DNA of 45,587 nucleotides from Pilatotrama ljubarskyi (GCA_022385805.1 MU277684.1:450548-496134), one strand, 5' to 3'. Shown: positions 1 through 10,469, numbered from the stretch's first letter. The notes: a model not told the origin generated them from the sequence alone. Numbers and translations are program-made.

Positions 1-249
1 ACAGAGAGCCAGGAGGCTGCATAAGCAACTCCTACTAAGGACTCCTAGGCCACCACTCCCACTCGGAGTCCTTGACCACGCAATGGGTCGGATGCTCGCT
101 CGATTACTAGTTATAAACAGTTTACAACCGATTACTATCTGGTTACTCATTACATACAATATTTTGGTAAACGTAATGTAAATGGTTGGAGCCTTACTGC
201 GTCTGCGCCTCTCCACCTGCCCTCATCTCCTCCGCCATCTCCGCCCCCC

Positions 250-2464
250 ATGGCTTCCCTCGACCTCCCGGAGCCGCCCACAAAGGCCGCTATCGCACTC
301 GCCCGCGCCCAGCTCGCCGACCTCCACGGCACCACGAAGGCCCTCGAGGCCAGGTTAAACGCCGCCCGCGATGCCCTCGCCCGCATTGTCGAAGAGCGCA
401 CCGCCGCCATCCGCGACTTGGAGCGCGAGCTCGCTGCCGTCGAGGACAGGCTCGCCCTCACAAAGGCGTACGTCTCCCCCATAAAACGCCTCCCCCACAA
501 GCTCCTCCGTCACATCTTCCTCTTCAACTTCGAGGACTGCGCCTGGTCCGCCTGGGTCCTCTCCTCGGTCTGCAGTCTCTGGCGCAAGGTCGCGCTGTCC
601 ATGCCCATCCTTTGGTCCAAGGTACGTGCCCCGCTGCGGCCCCCTTTCACCCTTCCCTTCCCGCGCCTGCCCCGTATAGATATATGGCATACCACGTCCT
701 CCAATTCGGGCACAATGAGGATTCCGTGCTGACCTCCTCTGCCTATGTTACAGATTCGGCTCGTAACTACACAAGCCTCTTCTGCCGAAACTATCCGTCT
801 ATGGCTCGAACGCTCCGGCCGCACCGTCCCCCTGGACATTGAGATCATCTTGAAGTCCCCCTCGATGCACACAGGGGTCGTCGACAGCCTCGCCCGCCGA
901 CGCTACCTCTCTGTGCCGCCGCACGCTGCCGGGGACCCCTGGATGGCAGGCGGCTGGACGACGCCACCCCCTCTCGGCCAGACGGGAGTCGCGGGCGGCA
1001 CGGCTGTGCACCTGCAGATCGGAGGCGCGCACCCGACCGTGCACGTCGTGCCCGTGCAGGCCGTCGTGCCGAACGACGCGGTCGGGCCTGCGCCGCCGTC
1101 GCCGCCGCCGCACACGCACGAGTGGGACATGCCGCCGCTGATGGCGAGCGAGCGCACGCAGCCGCTGTCGCAGCAGCGCCTGCGGAAGAACATGCACTGG
1201 GGGCACATCGCGTTCTACTACCTCGTCGAGCAGATGCACCGCTGGGAGCGCTTCGTCTTCCGGTTTGACAAGCAGTTCGCGTCCATCGGCGCGCTCAAGT
1301 CCATCGAAGGTCCGTCTTCCCTTCACTTCCTCCGGCTCCGGCGCCGGGACCGCGCATGCTCCCCGCCCGCCTCCGTCGCCGGCCGCCGTATGACAGCTGC
1401 TGACGTCCGGCGTGACATTGACAGGCGACGCGCCGCTCCTGCGCGAATTCGAGATCTCGTGCACCGACCCGGCCTTCTACGGCGACTGGAAGTGGCTCCC
1501 GTCCGCGCCCGTCAATGCGCACTTCGACATCGGCAGTCTCCGCACCCTCACCCTCCAGCACATGCCCTTCAAGTGGTCCTCGCCCATGCTCCGCAACCTC
1601 CGCCACCTCCAGCTCCGCAGCCTGCCCACCGTGCACATCGCCCTCGACCGCATCCTCTACATCGTCTCGGCGAACCCGCAGCTCGAGTCGCTCGCGCTGC
1701 ACTTCACGTCGCCGAATCAGCCCGTTCTCCCGCTCAATCCAGTCACGCTTCCGGAGCTCAAGAGCCTCAATTTGGGCGGTCATTACCTGTTGTCTAGCCT
1801 TCTGGATTCCCTTCTTCTGCCAGTGCTGGATACGCTCATCCTCGACATCGAGGCACGCGACCCGATCGAGGAGACCGTCTCGCAACTCCTCGCCCGTTCC
1901 GGCACACCCGCGCTCACACGCCTCTCGCTCTCATACGGCACCAACACAGGTCCCCACGCAGGCTTTTACTGGGGCTCGGGCTCCGCCGTCGCGTCCTGGC
2001 ATTTCCTCGGCGAGCTCGACCACCTCGCCGCGCTGCAGGTCGGCAGCGCACCGCTCGAGCCGCTCATCTCCGCCCTCAGCGCCCCAGATGAAGACAACGG
2101 GCAGGACCGCTGGGTGTGCCCGCGCCTCGTCACGCTCGCGATGCGCGGGTGCCACGCACACGGGGACGGCGTCGCCAAGCTCGTGCAAATGGTCGAGGCG
2201 CGCAACCCCGACGCCGGCGGCGGTCCGCTGGGCCCGCTGGGCCTGGGTGGGATGGGCGGTGGGAATGGAAATGGAGCGGCCGCGATGTTTGGCGGTGGGG
2301 GCGGAGGCGCAGCGGTGCCGGCGCGGCTGCGCCATCTGGAACTGTACGACTGCACGGCGGTGGGCCCGGACGTGACCAAGTGGCTGAAGACGCGGATCGA
2401 GGAGGTGGTGTGCACGGAGCCGAGCTTTGAAAGGTACGAGGGCCGCCTTCTTCTCGTGCATTGA
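250..2464 (+). CDS. Coiled-coil F-box / leucine-rich-repeat protein
   Basis: Three exons, 250-621, 754-1309 and 1425-2464, give a 655-residue protein; both introns are GT-AG and the frame is kept. Residues about 12-65 form a heptad-rich coiled coil (repeated ALEARL, DLERELAAVEDRL patterns). An F-box-like segment follows at about 79-124 (RLPHKLLRHIF, then VCSLWRKVALSMPILW, with the usual VCxxWRxVAL core). The C-terminal two thirds contain irregular leucine-rich segments (LRTLTLQHM, LRHLQLRSL, LKSLNLGG). This coiled coil/F-box/LRR order is very common in Agaricomycetes, where such proteins are presumed SCF ubiquitin-ligase substrate adaptors; the substrate cannot be told. A Gly-rich stretch (about residues 555-580) interrupts the last LRRs. 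The 3' end is uncertain: a GTACGA donor at 2433 could splice to a TAG acceptor near 2540 and change the last residues. Confidence 0.8.
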
Positions 2465-2892
2465 GCGTCGGTCTGACTGTCTTGGCCTGTGTGCGCATGT
2501 GCTCGATCATCGATGTTCTCTCGCTTGGCTCTGCGTGTAGTCGATATTGTATGGCCGACCCGCATCATTGGTAGTTCGGTGGGTCTAGGTTGCGTGGGGA
2601 ATGTTGTTGTGTTGTCTTGAGTGGTGTATCTGTGCCTGGTGCTCCGTGGATATTTAAGGGCTATATGCATGTAGCAATACGTCTCTGTGTACAACAGCGG
2701 TCTTGGGATAACTTGGATAGAACTTCTGCAACTCCAGCTCAATATCGCCGCGTGCCGTTCGCAAGGCTCCAACAAGTCGTCGCCGCTAAGGCGTGCATCC
2801 AAGGTATAATGCTACAAGGACATCGTTCAACTGTACAGATCACCGCCCGTAGTCCATGCCGGTCCCGTACATCCTCGACCGTTCAAGTCTCT

Positions 2893-5677
2893 TTACATCC
2901 CCAGGCCCATCAACGCGCTCGTCAGCCGCTCCGCCGCCGCCTCCGGCTCCTGGCGCGCCATCTCCACCATGCTCAGCAGCTTCTTGATGCCCACGTTGAG
3001 GCGCGAGCCCGCCTCGTCCTCCTCGTTCCCGTCCGCGAACCCGGCCTGCGCGAGCATCTGCACGGCGCGGCGGCGCTCGTCGTCGGACGGGAAGAGCTCA
3101 ACCTCCTTGAGGACCTTGTCGAGCGCGCGGAGCGTCGAGATCGGGGGCACGCGCAGCTCGGCGTCGAACACCTCGTTCAGCCCGAGGTCGGTGAGCACGG
3201 GCCGTTGCGAGGTGGTCGCGAGGATGAGCAGGCGCCGGCCTTTGGGCGGGCGCCGGGCGAGGAGGACCATGAGCGTTTGGAGCACGGAGTTGGAGAAGCG
3301 GGGGCCGATGGGGGTGAAGTCTACGGGCGCGAACAAAGGTCAGCGCTCGGGGCCCAGGTAACACTGTTCGTGAGAGGAAACGTACCGAGGAGACGCTCGA
3401 GGTTGTCGACGACGATGACGCTCAGCGGGCTCTTGTAGCTGTCCTGGAAGACCTTCGCGATAGCAGCGACCTTCTGGGACTCGGAGAAGCCGACCATGCT
3501 GTCGGGCGAGAGCAGCTTCATGAACGGGTATTGCGACGACTGCGCGATCATCGCTGCCAGCGCGGTCTTGCCCGTGCCCGGGGGGCCGTGCAGGAGCACA
3601 CTGACGAGCGGTGTACGCGTCGATACGCGTACTTGGTCGACGAAGAGCTCGCCGGAGCGGAGGATGTCCTGTGAGTGGCGTACCTGAGCATGTATGGAGA
3701 CACAAGCGGGGAAGAAGGGCAACGTACGTCGATAACGGAGCTGAAGTGGATGATGCCGTTCTGGACGACCTGCTCGAGCTCCTCCTTTGCGACACCAAAC
3801 GCAGGCTGAACCTCGTCAAGCGCGTTCATGAAATCCTCGCGCTTCACGCGGAGATTCTCCACGTCATCTGAAATGCCCGCGAGCGTGCCGACCTTCACAT
3901 GGCGCGAGAACGCGAACGACGTCGCGCTCTTGACCAGGCCGCTGATCTCCGCACCCGAGAAGTTCTTCGTGAGCGCGGCGAGCTCGTAGATATCAACGTC
4001 CGAGTCCATGACGCCGTTCTGGCGCATCTTCGCGGTGTGGATGTTCAGGATCTGCACGCGCCCCTTCTCGTCGGGCAGCGAGATCTCCATGTGCACCTCG
4101 AGACGGCCCGGACGGAGAAGCGCCTCGTCAATCATGTCGAGACGGTTCGTCATACCGATGATGAGGATGTTGTTGAGTTGGTCGACACCGTCCATCTGCG
4201 AATGGTCAGCTGAGGTGTCCAAGGCGCTGTGTGGGATGCCTACCTTTGAGAGAAGCTGGTTCACGACGCTGTCACCGACACCGGTGCCTCCTCCCGTCGA
4301 ACCACGCTGCTTGCATATTGCGTCGAGCTCGTCAAAGATGATGATATGTAGACCGCTCTCGTCACCCTTCTCCTTGTACTACAAGACGTGCGCGTCAGCG
4401 ATATGTTTGTGACAACTCCATGTTAAATCACCTACCTCCTTCTCGGCGTCCGCAAATAGCTTACGGATGTTCTCCTCCGAAGCACCGACGTACTTGTTCA
4501 GGATCTCGGGGCCATTGACAATCTTGGGCTCGCGCGCGTTGAGCATCTTCCCGATTTGCCGCGCCAAGAGCGTCTTTCCAGTTCCCGGGGGACCGTATAG
4601 CAGGATACCCTTGACATGCTGGATACCGAGCTTCTCGACAAGTGCTGGAGGGAATACGCGCGAAGCGAAAGCTCGACGGAAGATCGCGCTGAATTCTTGG
4701 TCGAGACCTCCGATGCCCATGTCCTCGAACTTGAAGTTCGGTGCCAGAATGGCATTTGGAGGCGCCCTGTTGGCCAAAGTCTATCAGCTGTCTGGCGCAC
4801 ACAATCTTGCACAGAATGCATACTTCTTCGCACTCGACTTGAGCTTGATCGCGCTGTCCGGGGCCTTCAAGAACGTCACGTCGGTCTTCTCCATCACGAT
4901 ACCGTAATTGGCCGCTTCGGGCTGCTTGCCGGGCAGCTCCACGATCTGCACGCCCTTGACGACAACCTTGAGCATCTGCCCGTGGAATTCGAACAGGAGG
5001 ATCTCGCCCGCGGCGAACACGATGCCGTTGTATGCGCGGATGAAGTTCTTGGCCATGTCATCCGCTGAGAACGCCTCCGCAATCTCGTGGCCGCGCTTAA
5101 GGAAGCCGACTTCGAGGTCTATGGATTCGAGGTATGGTGGGGAAGTATGCATCGGCTCGACAGTTACGGAGTCGCCGGCGAGGGAGAGCCCTATCCATTG
5201 GCGTTGCATGGCAGAGGCACCAATGCATCCTGGCGGTATCTTGCCAGTGTTGTCGTGTCTAGGCGGAAGGTGAGGCGGATGAAGCAGAGAAGGTAGCGAT
5301 GCGTACTCACCTAGTCGTCAACGGAAAGGCCTGCTTCACGATCACATGCTGGCCCTGGGGAAAGTCGGAGGGATTGACGATCAAGCAGTTTGTGTATGCG
5401 AGCTGCTCGTTCGGCGAGGACTGCACTGCGAATCTGTGTAAACGCGTGAGGCGGGTGCTACAGCGCGGAGTGGAGGCGAGACGTACACTCCTCCCCCTCC
5501 TCCCCGAGGCGGCGGAGGCTTCCTATCGTATCCACGCTTCTCATACCCTGACGGGTCGTCGTATCGTGGTGCGGGTACGCGCTGAGGACCTGTCCGCATG
5601 GGATCGCTGCCGCCGGGGACACGAGAGTACTGCTGGGGCGGCGGGGGGGTCGGCTGATTGGACCGAAAGAAGCTCAT
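2893..5677 (-). CDS. SEC18: SEC18/NSF vesicular-fusion AAA ATPase
   Basis: Complement of exons 5487-5677, 5311-5433, 4824-5258, 4436-4766, 4244-4378, 3728-4195, 3386-3668 and 2893-3320: 2394 nt, 797 residues, all junctions GT-AG and in frame. It is the hexameric ATPase that takes SNARE complexes apart after membrane fusion, with alpha-SNAP. A Pro/Gly-rich N-terminal tail (residues 1-63) precedes the NSF N domain (about 64-245). D1 carries Walker [13 protein letters not shown] near residue 307, Walker [10 protein letters not shown], and the arginine-rich [17 protein letters not shown] block. D2 has a second Walker [13 protein letters not shown] near 589, and [11 protein letters not shown] as degenerate Walker B, as in other D2 domains. 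The C-terminal helices end in [10 protein letters not shown]. Length is slightly above the yeast protein because of the N-terminal tail. The start was chosen as the ATG giving MSFFRSNQ, just before the conserved N domain. Confidence 0.95.
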
Positions 5678-6092
5678 GGTGGTATCGGTCTGAGTATGAG
5701 TATGGTGTTGTCTATAGGGTGATTCAAATGGTCGTGAACACAGTCGTGGTTGCTCGTAGTGCCGAGGAAATGCGCAGCCCGGAGGCGTAGTAGTAGGTGT
5801 CAGTGAGGGAGTCTCTAAGCAGTGCGCTCTCCGCGCGTCCGCCACTACATATGAGCGCATCACAGTTCATCTTGTTTGCTTTCTGCCGTCCACCGGCCAC
5901 GACTACCTACGACCACCGCCCGCTTGACTCTCCACTGTTCCTGCTCTGTACAGAGTACCCGCCGAGTACCGCTCAGGAGCCGCAGACCAGATTGTCGACC
6001 GGGTCTTGTCACAAACCGTCCACAACGCGCTCGACAAAGGCGACTGCCACTTGTTACTTCTCTGCACTCTGTCTGCACCCCTCTCTATCAAC
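5678..6092. other. Divergent intergenic region, SEC18 / F-box-like copy 1
   Basis: About 415 bp separate the SEC18 start (minus strand) from the start of the first F-box-like copy (plus strand). It is pyrimidine-rich on the plus strand. I see no clear TATA box and no coding signal. It presumably holds both promoters. Confidence 0.5.
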
Positions 6093-7213
6093 ATGCCCGA
6101 AGTCACTCGCATTCCCACCGAATTATGGCACGAAATCATCACGGACGCATGTGTAGACGGCGGCTTCACGGGCAGGTCGCTTGCGCTCGCCTCCAAGTTC
6201 TTCCACTCGCAGTCTCTCTCAGCTCGCTTCCGCTCCATTGCCCTCGACTCCGTTCAGAAGATACAAGCCTTTCGTTCCTTCCTGATCCAACAGCCTAAGG
6301 ACTGCAAACCGAAAGTGGAAAATCTCTACCTGGCCACCTTTGATCGGTCGATTGATTCGCCACTGTCCGAATTCAACGAGTGGGACGAGGCGGCGGCAAC
6401 AGCTCGCGCCTCGTTGAAGCAGCTCTTCTACGCTGCAACGGATGCTCTTCTTACCTTCGCAGCGCCGACCGTGCGGACACTGTGCCTTGTGAAAGTCAGT
6501 ATACCGTTCCAGGTGACGGCATTTCCGCGCGAGATGCCCAAGCTTGAAGAGCTTAGCTGGATGGGTGCGATCCGTCCTCTCAACGCGTACGGTGTGCGTG
6601 CGCCGCAAGATGCAGCCATCCAACAATCGACAGCATTCCCCGCCCTCAAGCGCGTTCACTTCATCTCTGAGCGTACTGTATGTCTCTGACCAGCGCGCCA
6701 TTCTTTGATGTACTCAATGGCTTTGGCTCGTCGCCCCTCAGCCACCTGCGCATCTCCGACGTCGGTCACCGTGTCGGGGATCATGAACTACCGGCCGCGT
6801 TAGCTGAGGCCCTTGGAATACCAGAGGAGCGCCTCCAGCGCAGAATTGGAACGAAGACGACGTCCCGCCCTTCTACACGGGCACACTCCCCCACTTACGT
6901 CGTGTCCTTGTACATTCCATGCCTCCGCCCGTCAGCGAACCTACTCGCTCTCGAACGCGCCTGTGAGGAGCGCGCCGATGGGGTACGCATACTCCTGCTG
7001 CAGCAAGACTGGCGGCGGGATCCCCACTGGTATGACCGCCTCCGGGATGATTGGGTCGACCGGATGCAGGGCGGGCGGGGCTGCTGGGTAGAATCCCAGC
7101 AGGACGAAGACGCGCTGGATATCTATGAGGACGATGTACGACCCGACGACTACACTTGGGACGACTCGGAGGACCTGTCTACGAGTGTTGACTTCTCGGA
7201 TGAAGACCTTTAA
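6093..7213 (+). pseudogene. Frameshifted F-box-like paralogue, copy 1 of a tandem trio
   Basis: The N-terminal part (6093-6689) starts MPEVTRIPTELWHEII and aligns throughout with copies 2 and 3: the DACVDGGFTGRSLALASKFF block, TDALLTFAAPTVRTLCLV and PKLEELSWMG are shared. After HFIS the frame meets a TGA at 6687-6689, where the other copies continue. Homology resumes in another frame (LSHLRISDVG, LPAALAEALGIPEERLQ). It changes again near 6847, where WNEDDVPPF and TLPHLRRVLVH match copy 2 only in a third frame, and returns near 6945 (LERACEERADGVRILLLQ) to the shared end RLRDDWVDRMQGGRGCWVES and an acidic tail ending at 7213. At least three frame changes relative to two intact neighbours suggest a decaying gene. 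A 16-nt GTATGT...CAG segment at the first break is far too short for an intron and gives the wrong phase. Assembly error is the main alternative. Confidence 0.65.
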
Positions 7214-7445
7214 ATTGCAGCCGAATACTCGCCCACGTAGCTGACTGTTCAGTGCCGTATGTATGCTTTGTAGATGGTTTCACTTAGATTGTACTCAGGG
7301 CAGTCCATCATTCGTGATCACCGTCGCAACGCCTCCACCGCAGTCGAGGTGACACGGCGGCTAGTGTTTACAAGTACTCGCGATGAAGGTCGTGTCCTTT
7401 CCTTCGCTCTGCCTGCTCTCCGCTCGTCGAAACATCCTCCAGCGC

Positions 7446-8564
7446 ATGCCTGAACTCGGCAACATTCCTGCGGCGATCTGGCAGAAGGTAGTCACATACG
7501 CATGTGTAGACGGCGGCTGGACAGGCAGGTCACTCGCGCTCGCGTCGAAGTTTCTCCACTCGCAGTCTCTATCCGCGCGTTTTCATTCCCTCGCATTCAC
7601 CTCCGTCCAGCAGATAGAGGACTTTCTCCTCTTCTTGGGTCGTCAGCCGAAGGAGTGCGCGCCACAAATCGCGCATCTCTATCTCGCCTTCCCAAATGAA
7701 CCAGTCAGACCGCAGCCTGACTTCTGGGACATATACGTCCAGATGACGGAGGCTGAGAGAGATGCCTGTGGCGAGCGTATGCGGCAGGAATGGTCTGGCT
7801 GGCAGCAGCGATTCTGCACCGCGACAAATGCCCTGCTCACCCTCGCTGCACCGACCCTACGAACCTTCTGCGTCGCGGAGAACGGCACGCCACTTCAGGT
7901 TTTCACCGTCCCATGCGAGCTTCCCAAGCTCGAGGAGTTGAGCTGGATGGGCGAGGTACATGCCTTCGATCCGTACAGTCTCTTGCAAGCCGGCCGCTCT
8001 CCCCGACATCCTGCAACGTTCCCGGCCCTCGAACGCGTTCACTTCATTTCGTCGAAGAGCGACAAGGTCGTCGCTGCGCTGCACGCTATCGGCTCGTCGA
8101 CTCTCAGCCATCTGCGCATTTCGAACGTGGGCGTCAGATCCCATGACACCGAACTGCCCAAAGCCGTGGCGGCAGCACTCGGCGTACCGGAAGAGCGCCT
8201 GCAGCTGACGGAAGAAGACGACGGTGACATACCATACTTCCTCAACGCCACACTCCCCCATCTGTGTCGCGTTATCATCCACCTTATGCGACCCAAGCGG
8301 GGCGAGTACTACGACGGCCTCTACCAGGATCTGGAGTCTCTCGCGCGCATTTGCGAGCAGCGCATCGACGCCGTGTATGTGCTCTTGCTGGAGAGCGAAT
8401 GGCGGAGGAATGCGCATTGGCCTGAACGGCTACGGGACGACTGGGTCGACCGGATCCAAGGGGGTCGAGGTTGTTGGGTGGAGTCTCAGACGGATGAGGC
8501 TGCTAAGCTGGAGATCTACCCACCAGAGTCTGAGGAGGCCGACTCTGATGACGAAGAGCTATGA
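7446..8564 (+). CDS. F-box-like protein, copy 2 of a tandem trio
   Basis: Single exon of 372 residues if it starts at the ATG giving MPELGNIPAAIWQKVV, which lines up with the starts of copies 1 and 3; an in-frame ATG at 7383 would add 21 unconserved residues. The N terminus looks like a divergent F-box (NIPAAIWQKVV, then LALASKFLHSQSLSARF). The middle has irregular leucine-rich blocks (LLTLAAPTLRTFCV, LPKLEELSWMG, LSHLRISNVG). The C terminus has the family signature RLRDDWVDRIQGGRGCWVES, then an acidic tail ending DSDDEEL. Function is unknown; an SCF adaptor role is inferred only from the F-box-like start. It lies about 230 bp after copy 1 and about 790 bp before copy 3, same strand, which fits local tandem duplication. 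Confidence 0.8.
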   Translation: MPELGNIPAAIWQKVVTYACVDGGWTGRSLALASKFLHSQSLSARFHSLAFTSVQQIEDFLLFLGRQPKECAPQIAHLYLAFPNEPVRPQPDFWDIYVQMTEAERDACGERMRQEWSGWQQRFCTATNALLTLAAPTLRTFCVAENGTPLQVFTVPCELPKLEELSWMGEVHAFDPYSLLQAGRSPRHPATFPALERVHFISSKSDKVVAALHAIGSSTLSHLRISNVGVRSHDTELPKAVAAALGVPEERLQLTEEDDGDIPYFLNATLPHLCRVIIHLMRPKRGEYYDGLYQDLESLARICEQRIDAVYVLLLESEWRRNAHWPERLRDDWVDRIQGGRGCWVESQTDEAAKLEIYPPESEEADSDDEEL

Positions 8565-8828
8565 GATCTGGCGGGCGCGTTTGCTGATTTCACCGAATAC
8601 GCTCTTGCTATTGGCGGCCATCTGGACGGGGTGAGGTGAGCAGCAGGCTTCCTACACCTGGCGTGCGGTTTGCGGTTGCTGATTCAACCGCTGTCACAGC
8701 CCGCCGTTGCTAGGATCTCGCAGACCGCCTACTTCGAGTCACTCCCATGGCCATCAGATTTGGCTGCGGGGCATTCAGCAGAAGCATCAGACTTCGAAGG
8801 ACGCAGTTGACGGCAAGATCCGATATAG

Positions 8829-8874
8829 TGGATGACTTCCCGTAAGGCTTTTCAGACGGGCGCTCGTCTGTAAA
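8829..8874 (+). repeat. Left terminal inverted repeat
   Basis: 46 bp, starts TGGATGACTTCC and contains CTTTTCAGACGGGCGCTCGT. It pairs with 9237-9282 with two mismatches. Confidence 0.85.
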
Positions 8875-9075
8875 CTGTCGACTCCACCATGATCGAGTCG
8901 GCGATTGAAAACAGGATCTAGATTGGATATACCCCATGGCCGGCTTACTCAGCTGCCCTCAGCGTCTCTCTCCTGCACCAGGATGGTAGTTTTGTGATGG
9001 CGCGCGCCGCCCTCCCTGCCTTTCTCGGCCGCCCCACCTTCCGTTTATGCTGTTTTCAGAATCATTGCAGTTTAG

Positions 9076-9097
9076 AAGGGGGGGTCGACCCCCCCTT
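9076..9097. repeat. Perfect 22 bp palindrome inside the TIR element
   Basis: AA, seven G, TCGA, seven C, TT: a perfect dyad centred on a TCGA (SalI-type GTCGAC) core. It could extrude as a GC hairpin or be a recognition site. I know no established function for it. Confidence 0.8.
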
Positions 9098-9236
9098 TCA
9101 GATTTTGGCGCTTCTGAAGGCCTTCTGAAAACGAGCGCCCGTCGGAGTTTATGGTCGGACTGTGAATCTCTTCCCCGGATCTCGGTACGCCTGCTTTCTT
9201 TGGTAGCCCAACGCGGTTTTCAGAAGAGCGCCCGAG

Positions 9237-9282
9237 TTTTCAGACAAGCGCCCGTCTGAAAAGCCTTACGGGAAGTCATCCA
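9237..9282 (-). repeat. Right terminal inverted repeat
   Basis: 46 bp, reads AGCGCCCGTCTGAAAAGCC inward to outward and ends GGAAGTCATCCA. It is the inverted partner of 8829-8874. Its outer edge is 68 bp before the ATG of the copy 3 gene. Confidence 0.85.
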
Positions 9283-9294
9283 GTCTGCTGTCGG

Positions 9295-9300
9295 TATAAA
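9295..9300 (+). promoter_or_regulatory. TATA box candidate of F-box-like copy 3
   Basis: TATAAA stands 51 bp before the copy 3 ATG and 12 bp outside the right TIR. The core promoter therefore directly abuts the mobile element. Confidence 0.5.
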
Positions 9301-9350
9301 GACGAGTAGGCGTGGCTCTGTTGCGTTCTCTCGGAGCCGCCGTGCACACT

Positions 9351-10469
9351 ATGCTGACACTCGCCCGCATTCCGACGGAGATCTGGCGCGAAATCACCAC
9401 GCTGGCCTGTACCGACGGTGGCTTTACCGGGAGGTCGCTCGCGCTCGCATCTAAGTTCTTCCACTCGCAATCCCTCTCGACTCGCTTCCATTCACTCCTT
9501 TTCGATTCCCTCCAACGAATTGAAGACTTTCTCGCGTTCCTTCGCCTCCAGCCCGAGGATTGCAAGCCCCGGATAGCTCACCTGTACCTTTCCTTCGCGA
9601 ACGAGCCGGTCAGCTCCAAGCCCCACCTCTACCTCGTCTACACCTCCATGTCGCCTGACGCACGCGCGGAGTACGACGCGAAGGCCAAGGCGGCGAAGGC
9701 GCTCTGGGACGAGCGGTTCTGCCATACGACCGCCGCCCTGCTCACGCTCGCCGCCCCTGCGCTGAAGACGCTCTGCCTCGTAGAGGACTGTCTCCTCCTC
9801 CCGCTAGAGTTCCACTGTACGTTTCCGAGGCTCGAGGAGCTGAGCTGGAAGGGGTACATCCAGGGCCTCCTGCCGGCCAACCTAGCGCTCTACGATAGCC
9901 CGCTGAAGTTCCCGGCCCTGAAACGCATCCACTTCATGGGGTATGGGAAGGCGGAGGTCGTCCGCGCTCTATCCAAGGCTGTGTCGTCGTCGCTGATGCA
10001 CCTGAGGATTTCTCAAATTCACGCAGCCGACCACGAATTACCTGATGCTCTGGCGCATGCGCTAGGCATTCCGACCCCCTCGCTAGCAGCCAAGGACGAG
10101 GATGACGCGGTGGGGGACCCCTCGTCTGGCCGCAGGGCCGTAGCAGCCACTCTCCCGCGCCTTCATAACGTCACTGTGCACTGTACAGCCGACAGCTCGG
10201 GTTGGTGCGGCCACAACAGTACCACCTGGAACAGATTCCTCGACCGCTTTGAGATGCTTGCGCGGATATGCGAGCAGCGGCCTGACAGCACGAGTGTTGT
10301 CCTGTTCACGAGCCCGGGACGACGCAAGTTCCGCTGGCCTGACCGCCTCCTGGATGACTGGATCGACCGGATTGAAGGACGCCCGGGATGCTGGGTGAGG
10401 TCGAAGGAGGAGCTGGATGTGTATGAAGATGACCCGTTGGATCTGGAAGAAGAGGACGAGACCGATTGA
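9351..10469 (+). CDS. F-box-like protein, copy 3 of a tandem trio
   Basis: Single exon, 372 residues, starting MLTLARIPTEIWREI; this ATG aligns with the starts of the other two copies. It carries the divergent F-box-like N terminus (RIPTEIWREITTLACTDGG, LALASKFFHSQSLSTRF), leucine-rich middle blocks (LLTLAAPALKTLCLV, FPRLEELSWKG, LMHLRISQIH) and the family end RLLDDWIDRIEGRPGCWVRS followed by an acidic tail (DLEEEDETD). It is less like copies 1 and 2 than they are like each other. Upstream sit a TATAAA and a TIR element, so its promoter may differ from those of the other copies. The molecular role is not known. Confidence 0.8.
   Translation: MLTLARIPTEIWREITTLACTDGGFTGRSLALASKFFHSQSLSTRFHSLLFDSLQRIEDFLAFLRLQPEDCKPRIAHLYLSFANEPVSSKPHLYLVYTSMSPDARAEYDAKAKAAKALWDERFCHTTAALLTLAAPALKTLCLVEDCLLLPLEFHCTFPRLEELSWKGYIQGLLPANLALYDSPLKFPALKRIHFMGYGKAEVVRALSKAVSSSLMHLRISQIHAADHELPDALAHALGIPTPSLAAKDEDDAVGDPSSGRRAVAATLPRLHNVTVHCTADSSGWCGHNSTTWNRFLDRFEMLARICEQRPDSTSVVLFTSPGRRKFRWPDRLLDDWIDRIEGRPGCWVRSKEELDVYEDDPLDLEEEDETD

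Larger units (their letters stand above)
8829..9282. mobile_element. MITE-like non-autonomous element with 46 bp terminal inverted repeats
   Basis: The left end (8829-8874, starting TGGATGACTTCCCGTAAGG) and the reverse complement of the right end (9237-9282) agree at 44 of 46 positions; the mismatches are C/T and T/A. The enclosed 362 bp hold no plausible gene and no transposase. They contain several copies of a TTTTCAGA...GCGCCCG motif in both orientations and a perfect G-C palindrome. Size, long TIRs and lack of coding DNA fit a miniature inverted-repeat transposable element. I cannot identify a target-site duplication: the flanks read ...GATATAG on the left and GTCTGCTG on the right. Superfamily is therefore undetermined. 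Confidence 0.7.

Noticed and set aside
6678..6693. GTATGTCTCTGACCAG read as an intron in F-box-like copy 1
   Set aside because: It has donor, branch and acceptor look-alikes but is only 16 nt, and removal does not restore the shared frame.
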